A stretch of DNA of 64,000 nt. Origin: Nocardia mangyaensis. Lineage in GTDB: Bacteria > Actinomycetota > Actinomycetes > Mycobacteriales > Mycobacteriaceae. Shown piece by piece: positions 1 to 9,956 of this stretch. Each line of letters starts with the position of its first letter. Position 1 is the first letter of the stretch. Location of the stretch: positions 2,790,001 through 2,854,000 of the forward strand of contig NZ_CP018082.1 in the NCBI RefSeq assembly GCF_001886715.1, given 5' to 3'. A program made the translations under genes and the position numbers. The notes under the pieces are model-generated. The model was not told the DNA's origin. It saw nothing but the letters and a program-made list of their open reading frames with translations, and did not search any database.

Positions 1-1
1 C

Positions 2-340
2 GACCTGCCACACAAATTGACCACATTGCGCCAGCGCTGTGAGGAGGCCGGGCGCGACCCACAGACCCTGGAGACCAGCGTTCGAGCCGTGGTCGTCGTC
101 GACGAGGATGGTGACCGGGCGCGCAGGCTGGCGCGGGAGTTCGTGCAGCGGGATCTCGTGGTGGTGATCTCGCCGGACAGTGTGTTCGCCGGCGCCCCCG
201 ACGACGTGGCCGAGCAGGTCCAGCGCCGCATCCTGGATCACGGGGTCGACGGCATCATCGTGAACATGGTCGCCAACGGTCACGAGCCGGGCATCCTCGA
301 ACTGGCAGGCAAGGCGCTGAGACCGCTGGTGCACCGCTGA
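2..340 (+). CDS. LLM-class (luciferase-like) oxidoreductase, C-terminal part
   Basis: The reading frame is open from base 2 to a TGA at 338-340, so the gene starts left of the window. The visible 112 residues end in a segment reading roughly DDVAEQVQRRILDHGVDGII followed by a short tail, which is the typical last beta-alpha unit of bacterial luciferase-like (often F420-dependent) oxidoreductases: a QV/QRR helix, then G-x-D-G-I-I-V-N. Substrate and cofactor cannot be judged because the N-terminal half is missing. The part after residue about 40 (VVISPDSVFAGAPDDV) matches the usual 'GTPEEVAE' region of the family. The next gene material is on the opposite strand and is degraded. Confidence 0.75.
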   Translation, partial: DLPHKLTTLRQRCEEAGRDPQTLETSVRAVVVVDEDGDRARRLAREFVQRDLVVVISPDSVFAGAPDDVAEQVQRRILDHGVDGIIVNMVANGHEPGILELAGKALRPLVHR

Positions 341-625
341 GGCGCGACTGTTGCGCCATACCCGCGGCGGACCACGTTGCTGACCGCCTCGCGCAGGACC
401 GCTTCGACGTGGTCGGACAGCGGCGGTGCCAGCACGGTGACCGGTCCGGCGAGGCGACGGTTGTGCGCAGCCCGGTGTCAGCGTCGACAACCGGATCGGC
501 TGGGGCTCCTGGATGAGGACACCGAGCACGCCGTGTCCGCTCGGTAGATCACCGATGAGCACCCGGGCCCGGTCGTCGATGCTTCGTACACGAACGCGGA
601 GATTGGGCGCTGGTTCTGTCGGGTG
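341..625 (-). pseudogene. Relic of a DosS/DevS-like GAF sensor histidine kinase
   Basis: Two kinase pieces can be read on the minus strand in different frames. About 625-477 reads RARVLIGDLPSGHGVLGVLI followed by QEPQPIRLSTL, the signature GAF segment of DosS/DosT-type kinases. About 460-341 reads LSDHVEAVLREAVSNVVRRG, the N-box region of the HATPase domain of the same family. The roughly 200 or more residues that normally lie between them (the rest of the GAF domain and the dimerisation/phosphoacceptor His) are absent, there is no start codon, and the frame changes at the junction. It is therefore a deletion relic, abutting the SRPBCC relic on its upstream side and the LLM stop codon on the other. 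Identification rests on these two short segments. Confidence 0.6.
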
Positions 626-1092
626 CCGTTGCCGTCGGGGTACAGGGCGAAAGCCCAAATCCAATGGCCGTCTGTCGAGTTGAACACCAGTGCGCGAGCA
701 GGGTCGAGGATGGCCACGCGCATGGTCGGCCCATTGTCGCCGAGCGTGAAAGTATCACCGACGGAGAGGTTTTGGAACTCGGGCATGATGTCGTCGGCAC
801 TGTGCAAGTTCAGTCCGAGGAGGTTTCGATCCAGTCGTAGGTGTAGGCGCCGCCGCGGCCGGGACCGAATTGGGCCAGCCACGGCCAGATCGCGGCCGCG
901 TCGACATCGATGGTCACGGCGCGAGTGGAAACGATGTCGGCTCGGGGCAGGAGGTCGTCACCGGGCATCTCGCGGGTTGCTCCTTCCGGTGTCGCTCCCC
1001 AGTTCAAGCACCGTTCGCGGAGCAGGTATCGGTAGCCCATGACCGACGAAAGCGGCGCCGAGTCCTGTCGCGAATGCCGTTGTCTTCTTCAC
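626..1092 (-). pseudogene. SRPBCC-family protein, broken by frameshifts
   Basis: A plausible start is the GTG at 1092 (VKKTTAFATGLGAAF). The frame then shifts near 1040 to give GYRYLLRERCLNWGATPEG and IWPWLAQFGPGRGGAYTYDW, and again near 827. At the second break, restoring one A would turn ETSSD-stop into ENLLGLNLHSADDIMPEF, which continues the family sequence. Further on, PTMRVAILDPARALVFNS and WIWAFALYPDGNGTR are recognisable. This is the conserved actinobacterial SRPBCC (START/Bet v1-like) protein of about 180-200 residues. The C-terminal part is replaced by kinase relic sequence near 625, so the gene is dead even if one frameshift were a sequencing error. Confidence 0.65.
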
Positions 1093-1113
1093 AGCGCATC
1101 CTCCATAACGATC

Positions 1114-1139
1114 CCTACCCCGCCGGTCGGCGGGGTAGG
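1114..1139. terminator. Hairpin with terminator-like stem
   Basis: An 11-bp perfect inverted repeat (CCTACCCCGCC / GGCGGGGTAGG) encloses a 4-nt loop. It lies between the end of the flavodoxin gene (minus strand, ending at 1180) and the start of the SRPBCC relic. There is no clear U-run, as is common in actinobacteria. Confidence 0.5.
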
Positions 1140-1179
1140 TGGCCGATGCCACAGATCAACGGCGGGGTTCACCGCGGTA

Positions 1180-1737
1180 TCAGGGCTGGACGACACTGGC
1201 CGGAGCGTGCGGCAGCGCGAGGGCATCGCCGATTCTGGTGGACCACTCGCGCACGGCCTGCCAGTCACGCAGGTCGCCGTAGCGAGCCCCTCCGAGCATC
1301 CGGTACATGGTCCTGGCTCGCCACGAGACGCCCTCGCGTTCGTACCGTCCGGCGAAGGGGATGTAGTCGTGTGGGTGCAGCATGCCGAGCACCGCGGCGA
1401 TCTTGCGCGGGACCTGACGGCCCGCCCAGCGCCCGAGCGGTCCGCGCAGTGCCGGGCCGAGCCCGACGCTGAACAGCCAGACGTCCTTGCCCGCCAACGT
1501 GTTCAGGTTGTGGCGAAGGTAGGCGGTGGCTTCGGGGAGCAGGTCCATGTCGTGGATCGCGCTGCCGATGACCACGGTGTCGATGGTGGACAGATCGGGC
1601 GCGTGTGCGATGTCGTGCAGTGCGGCTGTGGCACCGCGTGCTACCAGGTTGTCGCAGAGGAATTCCGCGATGTCACGGGTCGAGCCCTGGGCGGTGGCGT
1701 ACAGGACGGCGATACGGGGCGAGGAACTCGTAGTCAT
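1180..1737 (-). CDS. Flavodoxin-domain protein (HemG/protoporphyrinogen-oxidase-like)
   Basis: Cytoplasmic flavodoxin-fold protein of 185 residues expected to bind FMN. The N-terminus RIAVLYATAQGSTRDIAEFL is the classic flavodoxin phosphate-binding loop (here TAQGST), followed by IDTVVIGSAIHDMDLLPEA and KDVWLFSVGLGPAL, matching the short flavodoxins annotated as menaquinone-dependent protoporphyrinogen oxidase-like proteins. In mycobacteria such proteins occur next to DosR-regulated genes; the DosS-like kinase relic upstream is consistent with a former dormancy/hypoxia locus, but that is inference. The actual electron partner is unknown. The start ATG at 1737 gives the expected N-terminal beta strand. 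Confidence 0.75.
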   Translation of the reverse strand: MTTSSSPRIAVLYATAQGSTRDIAEFLCDNLVARGATAALHDIAHAPDLSTIDTVVIGSAIHDMDLLPEATAYLRHNLNTLAGKDVWLFSVGLGPALRGPLGRWAGRQVPRKIAAVLGMLHPHDYIPFAGRYEREGVSWRARTMYRMLGGARYGDLRDWQAVREWSTRIGDALALPHAPASVVQP

Positions 1738-2036
1738 GGTGTCAGCGTCGCTCGAGACGACGGTCGCCGATCAGAGGCGGGATGCCTCCAATCGAAGGAC
1801 CAAGGGCCTCACCGGGACATACCGTGACCACGGTCGGCAACGCCTCCACCACCGCGGCGAGGGGCCTGCCACTGAGAGCCGGTGGTGCGGATTCGGTAGC
1901 AGCGCACCGGCATGACGTTCGTACGGCGGAACGGGGATTTCGGTAGGCCGAACTACCCGGCAAGGATCTCGAGATGTTTGACGATTGTGGCGAGCGGTGG
2001 CAGGGCGCGATGCGCGCCGAGCCGGTCCTGGGCCGT
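1738..2036. other. No recognisable gene
   Basis: Short possible frames exist on both strands but none carries a family motif or a convincing ribosome site. It separates the flavodoxin and AraC genes, both on the minus strand. Confidence 0.4.
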
Positions 2037-2822
2037 TCACCCGCGCTGGGCGATTCCGCTGCCGAGGTCGAAGTGGATGCCGGCTCCGAGCATTGTGGTG
2101 GCGGGCAGGCCGATCATGGCGCGGAACGATTCGCTGAAGTGGGAGGGGGTGGCGAAGCCCGCGTCGATGGCGGAGCGAGTGAGGTCGTGGCCGTTGACGG
2201 CGTTGGTGATCGCGGTGACCATGCGGTTCCAGCGTTGGTAGCCGCGGAAGGTGGTTCCGCAGTGTTGGGTGAACAGGTGCAGGAAGTGGCCGGTGGACAG
2301 GCCGAGGTTCGCGGCGATCTGGTCGGCGCGCAAAGCGTTGGCGGGCTGGTCGCGGATTGCGGCGGTGAGCCTGGCGATGCGTGCGTCGGTGCCGAGGTGC
2401 GGGCCCGCGATCGCGCGATGGTAGAGCAGATCAGGGTCGACGACGGGTTCGCCGCACAGCTCGACCAGTTCGCGCTCGCGCCGGTGGCTGAGGCCGAAAG
2501 TGCCTTCCGCAGCGGTCATCTCGTCGGCGATCATGGTCGCGGGCGCACTCGACGGGTCGATGAACAGCACCAGAATCCACCCCTGCGTGGCAACGACACG
2601 GTGGGGAGTGCGGGCTGGCGCGAAGGAGCTGCCGGTGCGAATCAGACCGCGGGCGGTGTGCACGATCAGCGGCCCGTCCAGGCCGACGGTGAGCATCGCG
2701 ACCGGCGGCGCGTGCGTATCGGGCCGCAGGTCCGGTCCGACGTACCCGATGTGCCCCGGCCGTGCCCACGCGGTCGGCATCCGCGCGGAACCGCGGATCT
2801 TCGGATGGACGTCGTGGCTCAC
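2037..2822 (-). CDS. AraC-family transcriptional regulator
   Basis: A 261-residue DNA-binding regulator. The N-terminal half (residues about 1-140) is a beta-rich, cupin-like sensing region of no recognised ligand (TPHRVVATQGWILVLFIDPS). The C-terminal 100 residues hold the double helix-turn-helix: DQIAANLGLSTGHFLHLFTQ (first HTH), then FRGYQRWNRMVTAI and IDAGFATPSHFSESFRAMIG (second HTH), ending with the usual P-A-T-linked tail. The start is a GTG at 2822. No partner gene is obvious: the flanks are a gene-free gap upstream and a flavodoxin downstream on the same strand. Confidence 0.85.
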   Translation of the reverse strand: MSHDVHPKIRGSARMPTAWARPGHIGYVGPDLRPDTHAPPVAMLTVGLDGPLIVHTARGLIRTGSSFAPARTPHRVVATQGWILVLFIDPSSAPATMIADEMTAAEGTFGLSHRRERELVELCGEPVVDPDLLYHRAIAGPHLGTDARIARLTAAIRDQPANALRADQIAANLGLSTGHFLHLFTQHCGTTFRGYQRWNRMVTAITNAVNGHDLTRSAIDAGFATPSHFSESFRAMIGLPATTMLGAGIHFDLGSGIAQRG

Positions 2823-3451
2823 CCGTACCAGGGTATCGACGTGTCGCCGGGTGCGCCGCGAACAGTGATTCGGATCAGCGCCTCGGTGGTCGTCATCCGC
2901 GATCGGCGACTTCTCGAAGACGGGGGACAGAGGCGAGGGGTTGGGGGGGTGTATTCGTGCCGGGGCGGGCGCAGGACAGCGTCGGCTTCACCGGCTTCGA
3001 CGCTCTTGTCGTCTTTCCTGACGAGAAATGGGGTCGGTGGCGTGACCTTCGGCTCTCCCTGACGGGCCGGACCCGCGCGACGATCGGACCATGACCCACG
3101 ATCCCGCCAACGTCAACGCCATTGCCGGGCTCGCCGTGACGGTTGTCCTGACCGGCGTCGCTCAGGCAGGCATTCGGCGCCGCGATGTCGGCCGCTGACC
3201 GCGGGCGCGAGCCAGGGCGTGTCAGGGTTTGGCTCGACCGCGCGGAGGAATCGAAGAGTAGTTCGGTCGTTCGGCGGCGTACCTTCGCCTCCAACCGCCA
3301 CCGATCCTCACGCGAGAGTATGGATGCGACGGCCACGCCACCGCGTGTGCCACGGCGAACGGCAAAAGTTCACCTATCGTGAGGTTGACTGATGAGCGAG
3401 CTGCATCCCAGGATTTCCCGGTGAACGGGACTGTGTCGGTCAATTGTCCAA
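2823..3451. other. No convincing gene
   Basis: About 630 bases between the AraC start and the phosphatase relic. A short plus-strand frame at 3090-3197 (start ATG, about 35 codons, ALAVTVVLTGVAQAG-like hydrophobic stretch) could be a leftover of a membrane protein but has no recognisable family. I see no RNA gene here. Confidence 0.35.
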
Positions 3452-4153
3452 TTTGCTGCGTGGCAGGACAACGGGTCCACTTGCGAGGCAGGGCCTTTCG
3501 CGCAGTATCCCACGGTGTTCACGCAGGTGGAGCTGGCGCGTCCGTCGTTGTCGACGGCCTCCATCGGGACCTGGGACAAGATCGGCATGATCGCGCGCAC
3601 CGGCAGCCCCCAGGCCGACCGGGTGACCGTCGCCCAGATCGATCCCACCGGTGCGGGCGTCTGTGAGACCACCGCCGACGCCAATGCCACCGCACAGGTT
3701 GTCTCGGCCATCACCGAGGGGACCGATTTGCCGTTCACGCACCTCGATCAGGTGGACATCGTGGGCCACACGCTGCGCGGAATCTGGCCGCAGGCGTATC
3801 GCGATGCCATCGGCCGAGTGGACGGCCTGGTCGGGCAGAGCGCTTACGAGACAGCCAGTTTCGTCATCGCGCGCGGATCAGGGTTCGCGGCGGGAACGGA
3901 GAACAACGGATACACCCTCGCCGACATCACACCGACAGTTCTCGACCTGCTCGATGTCTCGGCTCCCGCGAATCTCGACGGCGCGTCGATGGTGACGGGC
4001 GGCTCTGGCAACCCGACGGCACCGGTGCCGAACACGCCACCGGTCGACTCCGGGATCACCGGTTCCTCGTCAGGTTCGGCACAGGCGGCCATGGTGGCGA
4101 ATCCGTTGTGCCTCTTGGGGAGTGGATCGGCGAGCGGTTCGTCCGGGAGATGA
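3452..4153 (+). pseudogene. Type I phosphodiesterase/alkaline phosphatase-family protein, truncated and internally deleted
   Basis: The frame is open back to a stop at 3422 and enters the family partway through (CEAGPFAQYPTVFTQVELAR, then STASIGTWDKIGMIARTGSP). It continues with FTHLDQVDIVGH, DAIGRVDGLVGQ and, directly after, TASFVIARGSGFAAG and DITPTVLDLLDVSAPANLDG. In intact members the segment between 'DGLVGQ' and 'NFVVASG' is about 25-35 residues and contains the S-D-H-G metal-binding motif; here it is missing in frame. The N-terminal metal site and signal peptide are also missing. The serine-rich tail may be what remains of a secreted protein's C-terminus. Almost certainly inactive. Confidence 0.65.
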
Positions 4154-4174
4154 CGCGCACCGCCGTGGTCCGGC

Positions 4175-6208
<2,034 letters not shown>

Positions 6209-6404
6209 AACGACCTGCGGTGGACGGCGACAGCTGCTCAGATCCTGGCGTTCGATTGGTCTGTCCGGTGGCTGCAGAAATGCCTTCCGGCGGGCCGGTC
6301 AAACGTCGGGCACCACCGCGCGCGGCCCGCCGCGGCGATGGCGAGGATGAAAGGTGTTCGAATTCATCGGAGGTCGCCGACGGCGGTTCGCTGGTTCGTG
6401 GCCG

Positions 6405-6815
6405 TCAGAACCCGGCCAGTCCCGAGGCCAGATCCGGGATGTCGAGCACGTGCGTGACCTGGTCACGCACGTCGGGGCAGTGCTGCGCGGCCGCGGCGTC
6501 GACGACCTGCCGATGCCGGGCAACCGAAACGTTGACCGCACCGTTGCGCAGGGCCCAGTTATGGACCACGCCATTGAATGTCGCCTTGGCCAACGTCGTG
6601 TTCTGCTGGTCCCAGTTGCCGACATCGGCACGCAGCATGTCGCACAGCTGGATCGCCGCGGCGGTGCCGATCATCGGTTCCTCGGTCGGACCGGGGTCCT
6701 TGCCCGGCCCCTGTGGATCGGTGGTGGTGGCGCACGAGAGCACACCGATCGCCGCGAGGGCGGTGAGTGCGGCGAGACGGGACGCGGCGGAAAGGGAATG
6801 GCGCTGGCGTGTCAT
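6405..6815 (-). CDS. Putative lipoprotein, DUF of unknown function
   Basis: A 136-residue exported protein. The N-terminus has basic residues, a hydrophobic stretch (LAALTALAAIGVL) and a lipobox ending in L-S-C at about residue 31, so it is expected to be lipid-anchored on the outer face of the membrane. The mature part begins with a Pro/Gly-rich linker (DPQGPGKDPGP), then AIQLCDMLRADVGNWDQQN and LASGLAGF at the end; two Cys remain that could pair. No family name recognised, though similar small actinobacterial lipoproteins are common. Start ATG at 6815 is preceded by AAAGGA at 7-bp spacing, which decides it over longer possibilities. Confidence 0.7.
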   Translation of the reverse strand: MTRQRHSLSAASRLAALTALAAIGVLSCATTTDPQGPGKDPGPTEEPMIGTAAAIQLCDMLRADVGNWDQQNTTLAKATFNGVVHNWALRNGAVNVSVARHRQVVDAAAAQHCPDVRDQVTHVLDIPDLASGLAGF

Positions 6816-7273
6816 GGATTTCCTTTGATCGGCGCTGGACGACTGGATCTGTTGCGCGTATTCCCGCGGTTCGCGTGACCAATCAGCGCCCTCGGTACCA
6901 TTGCTCACGGTTCAGAGACCCGTCGGTCGGGTACCCGGGCATCGGTAGCGTCGAGAACACGAGGGGAATACACCATGGCGAATCCGTCCGACAGGTCCAT
7001 GGCGGCTCGGCAGATTCGCAACTCGGCACTCGGGTGACGGTGAAGGCCGAGATAGGTCAGTTGCTGATGTTGCGCACGGCCCCGAACTCCTGACCGCCGT
7101 CGCGCACTAGGCCGGAATCCGTACACGCCGAGGGCAGCGCCACGGCGCCCGGCACGGACAGCGCACGTCAGCGAGGTCCGGGCCCACGTCGGCGATCTGA
7201 TGCCTTCGGCCAAGCCTGAGTCCGGGCGTTGGACGTCACCAGCGGCGGCGTCGAAGGGTCCGGCGAATTCGGG
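6816..7273. other. No confident gene; possible C-terminal fragment
   Basis: On the minus strand, about 7178-7068, one can read ALSVPGAVALPSACTDSGLV then RDGGQEFGAVRNISN-stop, preceded by an in-frame stop and without a start. It looks like protein-coding sequence but I cannot place it in a family. Otherwise no gene, RNA or repeat seen. Confidence 0.3.
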
Positions 7274-8347
7274 TCACGCTTCGGTGAGGGTGTGCGCGAG
7301 TTCGGCGGCGCGGGCGGCGATGGCGGTGCCCAGGTCGGCGGTGGTTGCGGGGCCGCCGAGGTCCGGGGTGCGGACGGTGCCCGCGGCGAGGACATCGCGG
7401 ACTGCCCGATCGACGGCGGTGGCCGCGGTGTCCTCGCCGAGGTGGGAGAGCAGCATCGCGCCGGCGAGAATCTGGGCGACCGGGTTGGCGATGCCGAGGC
7501 CCGCGATGTCGGGGGCGCTGCCGTGGACGGCCTCGAACATCGACGGTGCGTCCGCGTCGGGGTTGATGTTGCCCGAGGGTGCGAGGCCGAGTCCGCCGGT
7601 GACGGCGGCGGCGAGATCGGAGAGGATGTCGCCGAACAGGTTCGAGCCGACGATCACGTCGAGTCGGTCGGGATGCAGCACGATTTCGGCAGCGAGGGCG
7701 TCGACGTGCATCTGCCGGGTCTGCACCGACGGATACTCCACGGCGATGCGTTCGAAGACGCTGTCCCAGTAGGGCATCGAGTGGATCAGTCCGTTCGACT
7801 TCGTCGCCGAGCAGAGCTTTCCCGAGCGTTCCGTGGCGCGGTCGAAGGCATAGCGGATGATTCGTTCACAGCCGGTGCGGGTGAACACCGATTCCTGGAG
7901 TACGAATTCGTCCGGCCGCCCTGGATTGTGGATGCCGCCGATCTCGGAGTACTCACCCTCGGAGTTCTCGCGCACGATGAGAATGTCGAGGTCGTCGGCG
8001 GTGCGGTCGCGCAGGGCCGATTCCGTGCCGGGCAGCAGCCGCACCGGCCGCAGGTTGACGTATTGCCCGAAAGCTCGGCGCAGCGGAATCAGCAAGCCCC
8101 ACAGGGAGATGTGGTCGGGCACGCCCGGAAATCCGACGGCACCCAAGAGAATCGCGTCGAACCCGGCGAGCTGCTCGGGCCCGTCCGGTGGCATCATCGC
8201 GCCGGTTCGCAGGTAGTTCTCACAGGACCAGTCGAATTCGGTCCAGCTGATTCCCGGTAGTACTCGGTCGAGCACCTTGACCGCCTCGGCGGTCACGTCG
8301 ACGCCGATCCCATCGCCCGGAATGGTCGCGATCCGGTATGTGCGCAC
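7274..8347 (-). CDS. Tartrate/D-malate dehydrogenase-like (isocitrate/isopropylmalate dehydrogenase superfamily)
   Basis: 357 residues; oxidative decarboxylation of a 2-hydroxy-dicarboxylate (tartrate or D-malate type) with NAD+. Motifs in order: TIPGDGIGVDVTAEAVKVLD (start), DILIVRENSEGEYSEIGG (substrate Arg/Tyr loop), SATKSNGLIHSMPYWD (catalytic Lys), DVIVGSNLFGDILSDLAA (metal-binding Asp residues), and MFEAVHGSAPDIAGLGIANP (NAD site). The 'RENSEGEYSEIGG' wording is closer to tartrate dehydrogenase/decarboxylase and D-malate dehydrogenase than to LeuB. It lies 9 bp downstream of the aldehyde dehydrogenase gene on the same strand and is probably co-transcribed with it from the promoter region at 9851-9956. 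The true substrate may be a related dicarboxylate made by this cluster. Confidence 0.85.
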   Translation of the reverse strand: MRTYRIATIPGDGIGVDVTAEAVKVLDRVLPGISWTEFDWSCENYLRTGAMMPPDGPEQLAGFDAILLGAVGFPGVPDHISLWGLLIPLRRAFGQYVNLRPVRLLPGTESALRDRTADDLDILIVRENSEGEYSEIGGIHNPGRPDEFVLQESVFTRTGCERIIRYAFDRATERSGKLCSATKSNGLIHSMPYWDSVFERIAVEYPSVQTRQMHVDALAAEIVLHPDRLDVIVGSNLFGDILSDLAAAVTGGLGLAPSGNINPDADAPSMFEAVHGSAPDIAGLGIANPVAQILAGAMLLSHLGEDTAATAVDRAVRDVLAAGTVRTPDLGGPATTADLGTAIAARAAELAHTLTEA

Positions 8348-8356
8348 GCTGTCTCC

Positions 8357-9850
8357 CTAAACCTTGACGCCGATGTATTTGGTCTCGAGGAATTCGTCGA
8401 TCCCGGTGAACCCGCCCTCGCGCCCGAGACCGGACTCCTTCACCCCGCCGAACGGCGCGGCCGGATTGGAGACCACGCCCTGGTTGAGGCCGACCATCCC
8501 GGTCTCGAGCGCTTCACAGACGCGTAGCCCGCGCCGCAGGTTCTCGGTGAACACGTAGGCGACCAGTCCGTAGGGGGTGTCGTTGGCTCGGGTGATCGCC
8601 TCGTCCTCGGTGTCGAAGGTGCCGATCGCGGCGACGGGCCCGAAGATCTCGGTGTGGCACAACTCGGCGTCGTCGGGCACACCGGTGAGCACGGTCGCGG
8701 GGTAGAACGTTCCGGGACCGTCGATCGCCGTGCCGCCGAGCAACACCGTCGCGCCGCGCTGTCGTGCGTCGGCCACGAGATGCTCGACCTTGGCCACCGC
8801 GTCGGCGTCGATGAGCGGCCCGACAACGACACCCGCCTCGGTGCCGCGACCCATCGGCAGCGCCGCCATCCGCGCCGCCAGCCGCTGCGCGAACTCCTCG
8901 GCGATCCCGCGCTGCACCAGGATTCGGTTCGCCGCCGTGCACGCCTGACCGATGTTGCGCATCTTGGCCGCGAGCGCGCCCTCGACCGCGTCGTCGAGAT
9001 CGGCGTCGTCGAACACCAGCAGCGGCGCGTTGCCGCCGAGCTCCATGGAGGTCCGCATGACGGTGCGAGCGCACTGTTCGAGCAGCAGCTTCCCGATGGC
9101 GGTCGACCCGGTGAAGGAGAGTTTGCGCGAGCGCGGATCGGCGATGATCGGTGCCGTGACCGCGCCCGGGTCAGCCGTGGTGACCACATTGACCACACCG
9201 GCGGGAACGCCCGCTTCGGCGAGTACTGCCGCGAGGGCGAGCATCGAAAGTGGCGTCTGCTCAGCCGGTTTCACGACGCAGGTGCATCCGGCGGCCAACG
9301 CGGGCGCGATCTTGCGCGCGCCCATCGCCATCGGGAAGTTCCACGGCGTGATGAGCAGGCTCGGCCCCACCGGCTGCTTGGTGACCAGAAAACGTGAACC
9401 GCCCGTCGGTGCCTGCATGTACCCGCCGTCGAGCCGAACGGCTTCCTCGGCGAACCAGCGGAAGAACTCCGCGGCATAGGCGACCTCGCCACGCGCCTCG
9501 GGCAGCGGCTTGCCCATCTCGAGCGTCATGATCAGGGCGAGGCGTTCGGTGTCGGCCAGCAGCGCGTGGTGGGCGCGCAGGAGAATGTCGCTGCGCGTGC
9601 GTGGAGGGGTGTTCGCCCAGTCCGCTTGGGCGTCGGCCGCGGCGGTGAGCGCGTCGAGTCCGTCGGCGGCGGTCGCGTCCGCCACCGTGCACAGCCGGGC
9701 ACCGGTCGCGGGATCGAGGACGGGCAGTGCGGCGGGGGAGTCGCGCCATCGGCCGCCGATGAACAACCCCGTGGGGACGCTGTCGATGGCGGCTCGCTCG
9801 GCCGCGCTCAGGTTCTCGAGCAGTTGTGCGCTGCCCCCGGACTCGTCCAT
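8357..9850 (-). CDS. gabD: NAD(P)-dependent succinate-semialdehyde-type dehydrogenase
   Basis: 497 residues, the usual length of the aldehyde dehydrogenase superfamily; oxidises an omega-oxo acid such as succinate semialdehyde. Motifs: LLITPWNFPMAMGARKIAPA (about 165-185), LSFTGSTAIGKLLLEQ (cofactor loop), MELGGNAPLLVFDDADLDDA (general-base Glu), NIGQACTAANRILVQ (catalytic Cys), EIFGPVAAIGTFD, and PFGGVKESGLGREGG near the C-terminus, all characteristic of GabD. A GGGAGG box precedes the ATG at 9850. It is divergent from the aminotransferase gene; both would be controlled from the shared 106-bp region that holds the palindromic site at 9916-9931. Aminotransferase plus this enzyme is the classic GABA-type route, but a different amino acid is possible here. 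Confidence 0.88.
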   Translation of the reverse strand: MDESGGSAQLLENLSAAERAAIDSVPTGLFIGGRWRDSPAALPVLDPATGARLCTVADATAADGLDALTAAADAQADWANTPPRTRSDILLRAHHALLADTERLALIMTLEMGKPLPEARGEVAYAAEFFRWFAEEAVRLDGGYMQAPTGGSRFLVTKQPVGPSLLITPWNFPMAMGARKIAPALAAGCTCVVKPAEQTPLSMLALAAVLAEAGVPAGVVNVVTTADPGAVTAPIIADPRSRKLSFTGSTAIGKLLLEQCARTVMRTSMELGGNAPLLVFDDADLDDAVEGALAAKMRNIGQACTAANRILVQRGIAEEFAQRLAARMAALPMGRGTEAGVVVGPLIDADAVAKVEHLVADARQRGATVLLGGTAIDGPGTFYPATVLTGVPDDAELCHTEIFGPVAAIGTFDTEDEAITRANDTPYGLVAYVFTENLRRGLRVCEALETGMVGLNQGVVSNPAAPFGGVKESGLGREGGFTGIDEFLETKYIGVKV

Positions 9851-9915
9851 GCGGTGCCTGCCTCCCGACGCGGTGGATCACCCATTGCTGTGACCCCTCC
9901 CGCCATGTTATGCAT

Positions 9916-9931
9916 ATTGTCAACAATCCGA
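9916..9931. promoter_or_regulatory. Palindromic operator candidate, copy 1
   Basis: ATTGTCAACAATCCGA; the core TTGTCAACAA fits the FadR/GntR-type consensus tNGTNNACNa. The identical 16 bases recur at 17627-17642 in the other divergent promoter of the same cluster. It lies 65 bp upstream of the dehydrogenase start and 25 bp upstream of the aminotransferase start, in an AT-rich patch. Confidence 0.65.
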
Positions 9932-9956
9932 CAATGGACAATCTGGGGAGTCGTTG

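Noticed and set aside
870..1827. Long plus-strand frames opposite the flavodoxin gene
   Set aside because: They mirror the minus-strand flavodoxin codons in a high-GC genome and contain no family motif.
7229..8260. Plus-strand open frame opposite the tartrate-type dehydrogenase
   Set aside because: Gly/Arg/Val-rich shadow of a gene with complete active-site motifs on the minus strand.
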